A DNA stretch of 29,420 nt from Schoenoplectus triqueter (GCA_964058805.1 CAXKVV010001485.1:1-29420), one strand, 5' to 3'. Positions 8,485-19,212 are shown, numbered from the stretch's first letter. The notes: generated by a model from the sequence alone, not told the origin. Translations and numbers: made by a program.

Positions 8485-11400
8485 TCAAGCCAGGTACTCT
8501 TCTTTGATTCTAAGAAGCTTTGAAGCTGCATTTCTCATGCTTATTCTTTCTTCTGGGGATAGCTTTGAGCAAATTAGACCAAGACTGATTATAGAATCAA
8601 GACATTTTATCATTTTTGCCCATGATCTCCTTTCTGACTTTTCAGCAAGATTGCCTTCCATATTCCATAGTAAAATTGGATCTATGATTTGCATGATTTG
8701 CATCGGGTAGGCCACCTCTACATGTTTGTGTAAGCTTAGACCTCCTTGAAACATGTTGTCGGTTGGTTTCTTTCCTGTAAACATCTCTAGAAGGAGAATG
8801 CCGAAACTATAAACATCTGCATGAGTTGTAATTTGACCGCCTACTCCATACTCTGCAAGGCATCATTATTTTGAAGGCATTAGACCAATTCATCACCTAT
8901 GTTTTAGGAATTTATTATAGAAAATTTAAGCCTACATACCTGGAGCAACATATCCTATTGTTCCTCGTATGAAGATGCTTTGAGAACTTTGTGGGGATTT
9001 GCAAATATCTTCTCTTTCAAGTAGAAACTTTGCAAGCCCGAAATCACCAATGCAAGCAGTGAAGTCCTCGGTGAGTAGAATATTACTTGGCTTTATGTCA
9101 CAATGGACTATGCTTGGATTACAATCACTGTGAAGGTAATCTAATGCATGGGCAACATTGATAGCTATTTGTAATCTTTGGGTTAGATTGAGAATTCTTG
9201 GTTCTTGTTGCTGATGCCCATTGCAGTGTAACCATGTATCTAGATTACCCATTGACATGAAATTAAGAACTAGAGCTTTGAAATCATTACCATGGAAATC
9301 GATACTTGAACAACAAGTGATTATGCGAATGAGATTACGATGACGTGCACTTCTGAGAACATCACATTCTGCTTCAAAGCTTTTCAGGCTTCCTAAATGA
9401 AGATTGAATACCTTAACTGCCACACCAATACTCTCTTGCATCGCTGTTTCATTTGTCCTTACTGACAAATTTCCCTTGTACACAGAGCCATACTGACCCA
9501 CACCAATCAAATTTTCTGTTGCAAAGCCATCTGTTGCTTTAAATAATTCATTGTAAGAAATTGTTGGGAAGTTATTCTCAAGCAAAGATTGTGTGGCTTT
9601 GATGTTTCTGGGTTTTCCTCTTAAGCAAAGCACAGTGTGCAGCAGCAAGAGAGAGATAACACATATAACCAAACTCACTATGGTAATTATTATTTTGAGT
9701 AGCACATCAGATGATTTCCTGCCATGATGAGAATGGCATGGTGGCAGCCGAAGCTGTGAAATACCCCCACAAAGCCCTCCATTGCCCTCAATGGAGAGTG
9801 GACTTATCTTGGCAAAAACCCCTCCAGTCAGAACTTCACCCTCCAGATGATTGTAGGCTAAATCTAATTGGCACAGTGAGCTCAAGTTTTGTAGGACCTC
9901 TGGAATTTCCCCTGACAAGTTATTATATGAGAGATATAGCTCTTGCAAGCCACTGATGCTACCTAATATCTCAGGAATTGTTCCTGATAAGGAATTGCCT
10001 GTGAGATTTAAAACAACTAGGCCTCTTAACATGCTCAAGAAAGTTGGAATGCTACCAATAAAATGATTTTCATTTAATGTTAGGTGTTCTAAGCTTTGGC
10101 ACTTCCCAAGTGTTGTCGGTAGCTCGCCTGAGAACTGGTTTTGGTGCAAGTACAATTTCTCAACCATAATTAAGTTACTGATTTCTATCGGTATATCCCC
10201 GATGAGAGAGTTATTCTTGAAGTTAACTTCGATCAGCATTGTCATCTGGCTAAATAAGTTATCGGGTAAAATACCACTTAGAGCATTGTTAGCCAAGTCT
10301 AGGGTTGTTAATGCCTTCAAATTTCCCATTGCTGCAGGAATATGTCCTTCCAAATTATTTCTACGAAGGCATAGTGCAGTTAGATAGGTGAAGTTACCGA
10401 TTTCTGATGGTATGGACCCCGACAAATAGTTATGTTGCAAATTAAGGTATTGCAAATTATATAAATTTCCAATACTTTTTGGAATAGTTCCATCTAGGTT
10501 ATTTTCATTCAATCGTAATTCTGTCAAGCCAACTACATTCCCAATACTAGAAGGGATTGGTCCTGAAAAATGGTTATTATCGAGCAACAAGTGCTGAAGT
10601 TGTGATGAGAAGTTTGTTAAAATTTTTGGAATTTCCCCCCAAAAATTGTTATTTGCGAGGTCCAAAAAATTTAACTGGGTGCAGTTTGCCAAAGTGTAGA
10701 GGAACTCCCAATCTTCAGGGACTGTTGCTTCTAGGTTATTATGAAAAAGACGAAGGACTTTTGGGCAAATATTCCCTAGTTCAGGAGGTATCCGCCCACT
10801 TAGACTGTTATCACTTAAATCTAGTTCTATGAACTTGGAGGCATTGGAGATGGAAACTGGGATGTTTCCAGTAAATTTGTTTCTCCCAAGGTATAAATAT
10901 TGAAGATTTTTAAGTTTGTTTCCAATCCAGGGAGGCAAAGTACCATGGAGATTATTGAAAGCTAAACTAAGGAAGCCCATATGTGACAAATTGTATAATG
11001 AATGAGGAAGAGTACCCGAAAGGTTATTAAGAGCTAAACTAATGCCTCGAATATTTGCGAGATGGTCAATATCCTTAGGGATGCCGCCATTAATTTTGTT
11101 ACCATGGAGGTCCAACACAATGAGCGTTGAGAGATTCCCAATGGATGGTGGAAGGAAACCATAAATCAAGTTAGAGGAAAGATCTAGGACTTCCAGCTTG
11201 CGCATCTCCGACCCAATCCACGAAGGAAATTGCCCTTCTAGCTGATTATTGGAAACATTAATGTATGAAAGATTCGAGCAATTGCGCAAGCAGGTGAGAA
11301 CATCCCCGCCCAGGTAATTGTTATGGAGATTAATGTATTGTAGGCTACGGAGATAGTTCAATGACAGTGGCATCTCCCCGTATAGTTCATTAGATGCCAA

Positions 11401-11709
11401 GTTGATTCCATTGAGAAAGGACAAGTTACCAATGAAAGGAGATATGGAACCGACAAGGCCACTCAAAGGAAGGTCTAATGCGGAGACTCTCTTCAGGTGA
11501 TTTGGGCTACAAGTGACTCCTTTCCATTCGCAGAAATGTCTACTCTCATTCCAGGAGCTTAACGCACCAGGGCTGCCATGGAGATTCACCTTGAAAGCCA
11601 TTAATGCCTCCTCGTCAGTTTCGCTCGTTCTCATGGCCATGGCAGAGTTAAAAGACGTTAATGAGAAATGGCATATCAAAAGAAGAACGACAAACACAAG
11701 CAAATTCAT
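8485..11709 (-). CDS. LRR receptor-like kinase, class XII (Xa21/EFR-like), non-RD
   Basis: Exon 1 is 11709-8940, the intron 8939-8853 (87 bp, GT-AG) and exon 2 8852-8485; together 1045 codons. Order: signal peptide (1-25), N-terminal cap with CEWKGVTC (60-67), about 23 leucine-rich repeats (76-640) including the WEFL...NC signature (334-343) of class XII, a transmembrane helix (about 673-696), then a kinase. Kinase landmarks: glycine loop IGVGQYGSVYKG (735-746), Lys766, Glu781, HCD (869-871) with DIKPSN, DFG (889-891), and APE (922-924) whose Glu codon spans the splice. Cysteine before the catalytic Asp makes it non-RD, as in Xa21, FLS2 and EFR, which sense microbial patterns at the plasma membrane. 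All key residues are present, so it looks functional. The start at 11709 begins the hydrophobic signal; ATG 11733 in frame is an alternative, and the frame stays open to 11883. Ligand unknown. Confidence 0.93.
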
Positions 11710-12433
11710 TCTGCAAAAGAACCACAGATACATTAAATTATTATCAATTCTTACAAACACCTTCATCAAAAAAAAAAAAAAAATACAAACAGAATCTAGA
11801 CCAATGCAATTAAAACCGAAACTGTTACAACATGATTCCAGCGAAGGATGGTAGAAATATGTTATCAAGTGTAGTGCATCCACCTATGCAACATGTTACT
11901 CGAAGAGGCCTGTTCCACTGTTTTAGAGTTTTAGTTTAAAAAGGCAGGTGATATAAGCGGATGCAACTATATGAAATTTTAAGAAAATTTATGGGGTGTG
12001 GGGTATATTGGTATATCCCCTATTTTCTCATTTTTAGAGTTCTAGTTTAAAACATATTCTCAATTTTTTTTTGAGGAAAAAAAAACGGATGGGTATATTG
12101 AGTTTCGTTGTATGATGTTTAATTTCTTTGTTGTTTGTAGACAACTTTTTGAGAAATTAACTATCTTTTCTAATTCAAATTATTTCTCTTCGAGTTTTCT
12201 TTCATTTAATACATAATACTTTCAACTACAAACTATTTTTATTTTTATGCCGAATTTTCAACTATGCAAAAAGAAAAAGAATCTTGAACTTAAAATAAAA
12301 TTAAGCTGTGGTCGAACTTAAAAAAAATCTAGTCACTAAATAGAAAAAGTAGCAATTAATACCTCTTTGCAACTTTTCCAATCTATAACAGCAGTGCTCG
12401 GCCAACTTGGAGCTTTCCGGCAGAAATCAATGG
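11710..12433 (-). other. Probable long 5' leader of the receptor kinase gene
   Basis: No gene seen. If the TATA box near 12440 is used, the leader would be about 700 nt, or contain an untranslated intron. A 15-base A tract on the plus strand at about 11768-11782 lies within it. The kinase frame reads through part of this stretch without a signal-peptide-like beginning, so I treat it as untranslated. Confidence 0.35.
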
Positions 12434-12446
12434 CCTTTATATAGGG
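12434..12446 (-). promoter_or_regulatory. Candidate TATA box of the receptor kinase gene
   Basis: The minus strand reads CCCTATATAAAGG, a near-ideal plant TATA box. It lies about 725 bp upstream of the chosen start codon and about 200 bp downstream of a MULE-type MITE. No closer strong TATA element was noticed. Transcript data are absent. Confidence 0.4.
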
Positions 12447-12640
12447 AAAATTACATTGGATGAATACACAGCAGACTTAATCAATTAATTATGCATGCAT
12501 GTGCCGTATACACACAATTAATTGAGTACCGGCCTATACCGGGTACCATTCTAATCTATTATTCAGCGCCCTAGCTAAATCACCAAGATACTAAATATCT
12601 TCGTATCTTATCTAAGACAGTAATAATATCATGCATGTAG

Positions 12641-13013
12641 CAGTTTTTAGTAATAATAATAATTATTAAATTAATATTATTAAAAATAAGAGTGAGAATC
12701 GTAAAATTTTAAATATATGAATGGCAGTGCGCCACTGCCAGTGGCGCGTTTCATTATTTTTATAAACCGTGCCACTGGCAGTTGCGCGTTTGCTTCTTAT
12801 TATCTTATATATACAAAACGCGCAGTGCCTCTCCATCTCACTTGTGCGGGGTTTGGACGAAACGCGCCACTGGCAGTGGCGTGTTTCGTCCGCACTACTT
12901 GCAGTGACACGTTTCATCCGTGCCACTAGCAGTGACGCGCTGCCATTCGTATATTTGAAATTTTACGATTCTCACTCTTATTTTTAATAATATTAATTTA
13001 ATAATAAAAACTG
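12641..13013. mobile_element. Mutator-like MITE with long inverted ends and nested palindromes
   Basis: A perfect 9-bp target duplication TGCATGTAG lies at 12632-12640 and 13014-13022. Inverted ends of about 75-85 bp are almost identical: both begin CAGTTTTTA, both contain AAATAAGAGTGAGAATCGTA, and both run into AATGGCAG. The left end carries a short extra TAATAATA run. A 9-bp duplication and long inverted ends indicate a Mutator superfamily MITE. The centre is unlike the AT-rich ends: it is GC-rich and holds several copies of a GCCACTGGCAGTGGC-type palindrome. Non-coding, 373 bp. Confidence 0.9.
12855..12891. repeat. 37-bp near-perfect hairpin inside the MULE MITE
   Basis: The half GGACGAAACGCGCCACTG is followed, after one G, by its reverse complement with a single mismatch. 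Related palindromic units occur at about 12723-12750, 12769-12790 and 12900-12945. Together they give the MITE core a multi-hairpin structure. Confidence 0.8.
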
Positions 13014-13022
13014 TGCATGTAG

Positions 13023-13448
13023 AGGATGCCGAGGGCTATGCTAATAACGAGTTCTCATTCTTACAAACTAAGATATTAATAAATTCTTTTGGGAAAAAAT
13101 TATAGTAATAATTTTCATGTCTGAATGCTTTGATGCAATTCTACATATTAAAATCTCATAGGATATCGGATTTTACTATTTTAGAATTGGATGGTGATAT
13201 ATTGAAAATTTAATTATCAAAATAAATTTCTATATCTTTTGAATCAGATAAATAAAATATAATTGATACTTTATATAGACTAAGGTCAACAAAACTTAAT
13301 TATGTTAAGATATGTCATGACACAGATAATTGGCTTCATAAATTCCATACATCACAAGAGAATCCAGTAATTGTTCTCCCATCTCACTTCGCCTCCTAGT
13401 CATTCACCTCATTTACCCAAAATTGGGAGCACACCATGAGCTCATTCT
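13023..13448. other. Spacer between transposons, nothing recognised
   Basis: AT-rich with no coding frame or repeat that I can support. Confidence 0.4.
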
Positions 13449-13456
13449 GTGCACCG

Positions 13457-14046
13457 TATGCAAACGAATCGAACATGAACGAATTAATGTGTGTTCGAGT
13501 TTGATTCGAAATAGGCGAATCGAACATGAACGAATTAATGTGTGTTCGAGTTTGATTTGAAACCTATTTCGAACTAATTTGATTAGAAATAAATAGACAG
13601 TTTCAAACTCAAATCATAGTTTGAAATTTGATTCGTTAAAAGTTCGAACTGTTCGGTTTGATTCGTTAATAGTTCGAAATAGAATTATTAGGTGAACAAA
13701 TTTCACAATTCATATCAAAATAACAGAATCAAATATAAAAAATGTCAATTTAATACAAATTCATACAAAACTAAAAGTTCATTCAACAAAAATTAATAAA
13801 TTTCATATAAATTCATACTACTCAAAGTCTCAAACAATCAAATAATTAATACAAATTCAAACAAAAATAGTTCGCGAACACATTTCGAACGAACTCACCA
13901 TGATTTGAGTTTGATTCGATATAATTTCGAATCGAAACAGTTTGATTTGAAATTAATTTCGAACTAGAATCGAACGAACTTTTTTTGAACTTTTTTCGAA
14001 TCGAACACGAACGAACTACGAATTTCGAATATTTTTTGCAGCCCTA
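13457..14046. mobile_element. Non-autonomous hAT-type element, TTCGAA/CGAAC-rich
   Basis: Perfect 8-bp target duplication GTGCACCG at 13449-13456 and 14047-14054. The right end reads TAGGGCTGCAAAAAAT on the minus strand; the left end begins TATGCAAACGAAT, apparently having lost about four bases of TAGGGC. The 590-bp interior is non-coding and filled with CGAAC, TTCGAA and GATTCG words near both ends. Same class as the elements at 4748 and 14283. Confidence 0.88.
13465..13561. repeat. 51-bp tandem duplication within the hAT element
   Basis: The unit starting CGAATCGAACATGAACGAAT at 13465 repeats from 13516 with a period of 51 bp. The copies differ by one or two bases near their ends, so the duplication is younger than the decay of the element's left end. 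Confidence 0.85.
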
Positions 14047-14282
14047 GTGCACCGAAGCAAATACAATTTCAGTGGTATAATAGAAGGGTTGCAAATCACC
14101 CTTAAAACTATAATTCTGGTAATACGTTGTTATCGGACAAAGAAAAAGAAAAAGAAAAAGAAAACGTTCTTATGGGACAAAAAAGAAGAAGAGAACATTC
14201 TTTTCACATATCAGTTCTCAAGTGCGTGGATTGTACCTTTTTTTTTGTTGATATTTATTGTGTTATGAAATGTTAACCAAAC

Positions 14283-14709
14283 TAGGGGTGTCATTTATTG
14301 ATCCGATCTGACCTGACATGATCCGAATAGAAATGGGTCGGATATGGATTTAATTTTTTTATCCGAATTGGGTCGGATCGGGTTAATCCGACCCGACTCG
14401 ATTAATTAAGTTTTTTTGAACTAATTTTATGATTTAGTACCATTTAAAATTTAAATATATACTAATTATATACTAATTAAGATTAATTATAAATAAATTA
14501 ATTAATATTTTGTTGCTTAAAATTATATAAAAATAATTAATAAATATTTAATTATTTTACACGGGTCGGGTCGGGTTGACCCGTGACCCGTCGGGTTGGG
14601 TATGAATTAAGATTTTTTAACCCGAATTTAATCGGGTCGGGTCAAGAAAAATAATAAAATAATATGACTCAACCCGAACCCGACCCGACCCGACCCATTG
14701 ACACCCCTA
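14283..14709. mobile_element. Non-autonomous hAT-type element, GGGTCGG-rich
   Basis: Inverted ends TAGGGGTGTCA (left) and TAGGGGTGTCA read from the right (CACCCCTA at 14709). The target duplication is TAACCAAC at 14710-14717 and TAACCAAAC at 14274-14282, identical but for one extra A. The 427-bp interior has GGGTCGGATCGGG-type runs near both ends and an AT-rich centre. Non-coding. Confidence 0.88.
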
Positions 14710-14724
14710 TAACCAACACACTTA

Positions 14725-14987
14725 GAGCATTCGCATTGGTGTCGACTGTCAAAATTATTTTTTTATGCCATATCATCAATTGACAATTTATTTTAAGAGT
14801 GACATCCCTGAATAGAACGAAATTGTCAAAATGACACTTTCATAATAATTTTTTTGCTTCTTCGCTGACGTGATTTGTCAAATGAATTGTCAAATTTAGA
14901 CAATTGTCTAATTTTGCCTAGTCTCTGCAACCCTGAAATTCAAATTACAATTATGACAATCAATTTGACAATGGGATACAGATGCTC
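14725..14987. mobile_element. Tourist-like MITE (PIF/Harbinger) with TTA target duplication
   Basis: TTA at 14722-14724 and 14988-14990 flank a 263-bp element. The left end is GAGCATTCGCATTGG and the right end, read on the minus strand, GAGCATCTGTATCCCATTG. A 3-bp TTA duplication with GAGCAT-type ends is typical of Tourist-like elements. Several TTGTCAAAT words recur inside on both strands. It lies only 7 bp from the previous element's target duplication. Confidence 0.7.
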
Positions 14988-14990
14988 TTA

Positions 14991-15870
14991 GACTTATCTA
15001 AAAGTTCTTGCTTTCAACTATTTATTCAATCTTTTTTCAGTCTCTTTTTTTTATAAAGAAAAAGAAACAAAATTTCTTAGCTTCACTTTCCCACTGTCTA
15101 CTTCAAATTTTAATATGTAATTAATAAGCAACAATCACAATCATATGAAGGTATTAACAGAAAGTGGATTCATTCACTCAAATTATTTGAAGAATCTAAT
15201 CTAGATGTTCAAACAAAATCCATGTACTATAATTTTCAATGAATGATAAAATCCATTTCTTGTTATATCTCTAGTAAATATTGTACTAAGCCTTTACTTC
15301 AACTTTTACCTCAATTTTTTTAGCTTTGCATCCAAGGGTGGGGATTATTTGGTTTCTCGTAAATAAAATAGAAAAATAACATCAACTGCGAAATCAATCC
15401 ATTTTCATTATTTACGTGATTAACTCCAATGAATGCGGGTACAAAAAAGAAATTATTAAAAGGGCAACAAAGTGATCAAACCAGTGGTTTTTATTACCAC
15501 ACTAGGCTAACACTTTATTTCAATCGTTAAGCACAGATTCTGGGCTTCAATTGAGATGTCAACCGGAGGCCTTGTATTTCAAACAGATTTATTTTGAATA
15601 TAGTTTTGCAAACCTACGATCCACTACAACAGAATAAAAAATAGTATATATATATATTTTCTATCGAGTTCTAATCTGATAACATTTTTTTCATTATCTC
15701 TCACCATTTTATAATGTCAGCAATTTAATGACGTATGTTACTCATTCGTGACTAGTTTTGTATATCTGACTAAATAGTTTTTTTTATTGGTTTATCCATT
15801 CAAATTAATGCAGCACTGAAATAACTGCTGGAGACGTTCCACGTTCTGGGATATGGTCCGTCCTAAATCG
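14991..15870. other. AT-rich intergenic, nothing recognised
   Basis: No coding signal, RNA gene or bounded element was seen on either strand. Confidence 0.4.
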
Positions 15871-15873
15871 CGA

Positions 15874-17150
15874 TGTCTTTATACTTAACTTGTCTGATCT
15901 TAATATCTAATATCATATATCTTAATAGATGCTAATATAAATATTTTTTCATACCTGACCTCATTTTTCTTAATAATCAGTTGTCTTAATACCTATTAAT
16001 ACACTAATTTGTTAAATCATAATGTCTTTATACCTAATATGTATACTTTTAATACCGAATATCATATGTCTTAGTAAATATTAATATAATTTTTTTTGCT
16101 TCACACCGGACTTCATTTGTCTTAATAGTCAGCTGCCTTAATAGCTATTAATATACTCATTTGTTGAATAAATAAATATGTCTTAATATTTATTGTATGT
16201 ACATCTATGTTTATTTATCTCAATAGTTAATTTTCTCTTAATACTCAAATCTTAATACTTAATTTTCTTAAAGAAAAAATAAGTCTCAATATATTATAAA
16301 ATAATAATTCATAATTAAGAAATCTCTATATAAAGTATCTTTACTCCTAATAGTAGTTAAATTATGACTTAATGTCTATTGAGCAAAGTCTTTATACCTA
16401 TATTTATTCATCTCAATAGTCAATTTTATCTTAATATCTAAATCTTAATACTCAATTCTCTTAAATAAAAATAAATATTAATACATTATAAAACAATCAT
16501 TTATAAGTAATAACTAAAGTCTTAATATCAACGATCTGAAGTGTTAATATTTACTTTAAAATCTTTAACTCTTAATATCATCACTTACAAATCTTTATAT
16601 CTACTATAAAAAAAATCTTAGTACCAAATATAAAATATAGTATTATATCAATCATTAAATAAATATTTAGTAGACCACATATCAATTATTCAAACTCAAA
16701 AATAAAAAATATTATAATTCTCTATAAACTTTAAATTCTCTATAACTAATAACTATACTGTTAATAGTTATTAAAATATGTCTTAATATCTATTAAATCA
16801 AGTCTATTTTTTATTTGCATATATGTCTTCATTTGTCTGTATACCTATCTAAATATCATCCCTTATAAATCTTTATATCTATCATAAAAATTATTAATAC
16901 TAAATATAAAATTTCTTAATATATCAACCATTCGAATAAATATTAGTTGACCACAAAACAATCATCCAACTAATAACTCTACTATTAATAGTTGTCAATA
17001 CGTCAACTCTTAATAGATGATATTATACATCTTTATACCAACTAATATACGTTTTAAAACCTACTAAAGTTTTAAGTCTGAAGTTTAAAATCTTAATATC
17101 ATGGAGTCCTAAGATCACTCGTCTTATGTCTTAATACTTATTAATAGACA
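15874..17150. repeat. Block of nested, diverged duplications rich in CTTAATA
   Basis: At least three pairs of degenerate direct repeats are visible. First, 15874-16021 and 16023-16179 (period about 149) both start TGTCTTTATAC and hold ATATCATATGTCTTA-like and TTAATAGCTATTAATA-like words. Second, about 16206-16315 and 16400-16505 (period about 194) share ATCTCAATAGT and AAATCTTAATACT. Third, about 16571-16690 and 16849-16975 (period about 278) share AAATCTTTATATCTA and TACTAAATATAAAAT. A further word, TAATAGTTATTAA, occurs between pairs at several places. The CTTAATA word lies mostly on the plus strand. No open frame. It resembles a decayed satellite or the repetitive part of a transposon. Confidence 0.65.
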
Positions 17151-17445
17151 TCATAACTTTAGCTTAAAACTGTTACAGAATTCAAAAAATTGCACCGGGA
17201 CCTATCGACTCTAGCTTGAAAGTCCTTGTACAAGCTCGTTGTGACCAAAACCCGCAACTTGAGTCCCGCGGATGTACAACTATGTTGAAGAGGTGCTCAT
17301 TATTAAAGTGGAGGGAACCCCTGAAGAACCCCACGGTGGTTGGATCTAGCCATATCTATTGGAGACTGAAGAACATTAATTAGTGGGCTCACTTTAATTT
17401 GCATTTTTTTTTAATTAAGGCAAAGAAATAGCAACACAAGATGAC
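17151..17445. other. Locally GC-richer island, unrecognised
   Basis: About 17190-17350 has clearly higher GC than its flanks (for example CAACTTGAGTCCCGCGGATG and GAACCCCACGGTGGTTGG). No frame reads as a known protein. It may be a transposon or gene scrap. Confidence 0.35.
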
Positions 17446-17664
17446 TTAATTGATAGAGATTTCAACTGTTCCTCTAGATATAGTATCTTGTCTATCTTTC
17501 AATGGTGCGGATGCTTGTTGTTGCACGCCATTAGTAAAGATTTTGGTTAACATTCTAATGTAGCCATAAAGAGAGAAAATTTTAAAGCATATTCCCAGTC
17601 GAGGCCTATCCACTTTGTCTAGTGAAGTTAAGGGTATAAATTTGAATGGTCCAACATTATACAT
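17446..17664 (-). pseudogene. Unrecognised 72-codon open frame, possibly a gene fragment
   Basis: I do not recognise the product. The frame begins MYNVGPFKFIPLTSLDKVDR and ends DTISRGTVEISIN. Its composition is less extreme than nearby AT-rich DNA and it adjoins the GC-richer island at 17190-17350, so it may be a captured or decayed exon. There is no signal peptide, known motif or neighbouring exon. It could equally be a chance frame. Confidence 0.25.
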
Positions 17665-18720
17665 ATTGACTCAATTCCTAATATATGAGATTTAATATCT
17701 TAATACATACTAAAAGGAATCACTTTTAAAATATTTTTTATAAAAAATGAAAAAAACATAAATCACAAAAAAGTCTTAAAATCTATCAAGAAATTAGAAT
17801 TCTAACAGATTGAAATATCAATAGTAATAACAAATAATTCTTAAAACTCAAGCCAATAATCATTGATAGTAACCATGACAAGTGTAAATAATAAAGTTAT
17901 CTCAGCAAATTTCATAATTAACATTACAAAATCTTCATTCTAACATATAAGGTCTTCTTATCTAACATCTCAAGCCCTCATATGTAACATCATAATTCTT
18001 CGAACAAAAATAACATTACAAGTCTTCATACATCAAAACCTCAATGTTTATCATTTCATCTCATGAGTGAAGATCTTATATTTAACAATGAGACATTCCT
18101 TTGTTATGTCATCCTACAATTACAAAACAAACAAATTAGATAACTAGTCAAATTATTTATAATTTCAATTATATAAATTTGAGAAATGAAAAATAATCAA
18201 AAATTACGTGGGTAAAAAAATACTCAAATCTTTATAACTAGCATATAGAGTTTTTATACCTAACATGTAAAAATCTGTATATATCATATAATATAGATTT
18301 TCATACTTGACACGCCTCAAATTATCTCATATATTGAAACTCTTTAATTTATAGCTGTTGTAACAATTATGCGGTACCAAAAAAAAACACAAAATAAGAC
18401 TTTATATCTATTACATACAAGTCTCAAAATAAATAGTCACTTTATAAGATGTGAACAAGAGCACCCCAATCACATATACCCGTCACAGATAACCAAAAGC
18501 AGAATTTGCCGCAACTAATGAAATTTATGCTGAACACACAAATGTAACCAACAAATCAATCTTAAATATTTTCTTAATTTTTTTAGCTGTCATTGTTTAA
18601 ATCGTTCACTTCTTCAGGAAATCTATCTTCTCTTTTTTTAGATAATAAAATATAGGTAAATTAATTAAACTTTATTTAGCCTGTTCCTGAGCTGTCGAAC
18701 TAATTGTGACAACTAAATAT
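17665..18720. other. AT-rich intergenic with sparse CTTCATA/CTTATATC words
   Basis: No gene. Short words similar to the 15.87-17.15 kb block (such as TCTTATATTTAAC and CTTCATACATC) recur at low density to about 18440, so the same decayed repeat may extend this far. Confidence 0.35.
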
Positions 18721-18725
18721 CATTC

Positions 18726-18736
18726 GATATAAATAT
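18726..18736 (+). promoter_or_regulatory. Candidate TATA box of the cysteine-rich peptide gene
   Basis: GATATAAATAT stands 89 bp before the ATG at 18825. Transcription starting about 30 bp on would leave a leader of about 60 nt, normal for a small secreted-peptide gene. Confidence 0.5.
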
Positions 18737-18824
18737 CCTCGAAATCAGTCAAATCCAAATCAAACCTATAACTATAACTCTGTTTTCCCTTCCTATCAAG
18801 CAGGAGAAATAAAATTGTAAGAAA

Positions 18825-19148
18825 ATGGCTCACTTGAAGGTCAGAGTAGCATTCTTTCTTATTGTGATGCTCGCCATTGCAAGTGTGCAGCTATTGTGCA
18901 TTCAGGTCGTAAGCGCCCATGTCGGTTCTACATGCGAACAAAGATGCTTGGAAAATGAAATGAAGAAATGCATCGACGAATGTGAACAATCAGAAAAGTG
19001 CCAGCATTGCAAGAATAATCCAGATGGTGATTGCTTTGAGAATCGACAGGGTGAAGTCAACGAATGTGATTGCAGAACACGATGCTATCAGAGTGATTTC
19101 AGAGTGATATCAGAGTGCGCCAGTGCTTGTTCTGGAATTCATCACTAA
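18825..19148 (+). CDS. Small secreted peptide with 12 cysteines, family unrecognised
   Basis: 107 codons, single exon, with AAAATGGCT around the start, close to the plant optimum. Residues 1-31 form a signal peptide with a hydrophobic core and a VVSA cleavage site. The mature part of about 76 residues has 12 cysteines, at 37, 41, 49, 53, 59, 62, 70, 81, 83, 87, 98 and 102. Spacing is C-X3-C-X7-C-X3-C-X5-C-X2-C-X7-C-X10-C-X-C-X3-C-X10-C-X3-C. The two CX3C...CX3C pairs recall the alpha-hairpinin layout of plant antimicrobial and protease-inhibitor peptides, but the first linker is short and the central cysteines are not part of that fold. The even count and secretion signal suggest a disulfide-locked extracellular peptide, in defence or signalling. 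It is not a plant defensin, LTP or snakin by spacing. Its 3' flank is duplicated at 1188-1292. Confidence 0.85.
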   Translation: MAHLKVRVAFFLIVMLAIASVQLLCIQVVSAHVGSTCEQRCLENEMKKCIDECEQSEKCQHCKNNPDGDCFENRQGEVNECDCRTRCYQSDFRVISECASACSGIHH

Positions 19149-19212
19149 CCATTATTCCTATTCACATTTATTCAAATTGTATCTATTCATATTCAATACT
19201 TATACATTTTTC

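Noticed and set aside
11710..11883. N-terminal extension of the receptor kinase by 58 residues
   Set aside because: The extension is low-complexity and puts the clear signal peptide inside the protein; the ATG at 11709 (or 11733) fits better.
12666..12987. Short frames with repeated RHWQWR-like words on both strands
   Set aside because: They are translations of the MITE core palindromes, not proteins.
14047..14268. 73-codon frame with a lysine run
   Set aside because: It is made from a GAAAAA-type microsatellite at about 14138-14165 and lacks any protein-like features.
15874..17150. CRISPR-like or regular satellite array
   Set aside because: The periods vary, the repeats are degenerate and there are no unique spacers; this is eukaryotic nuclear DNA.
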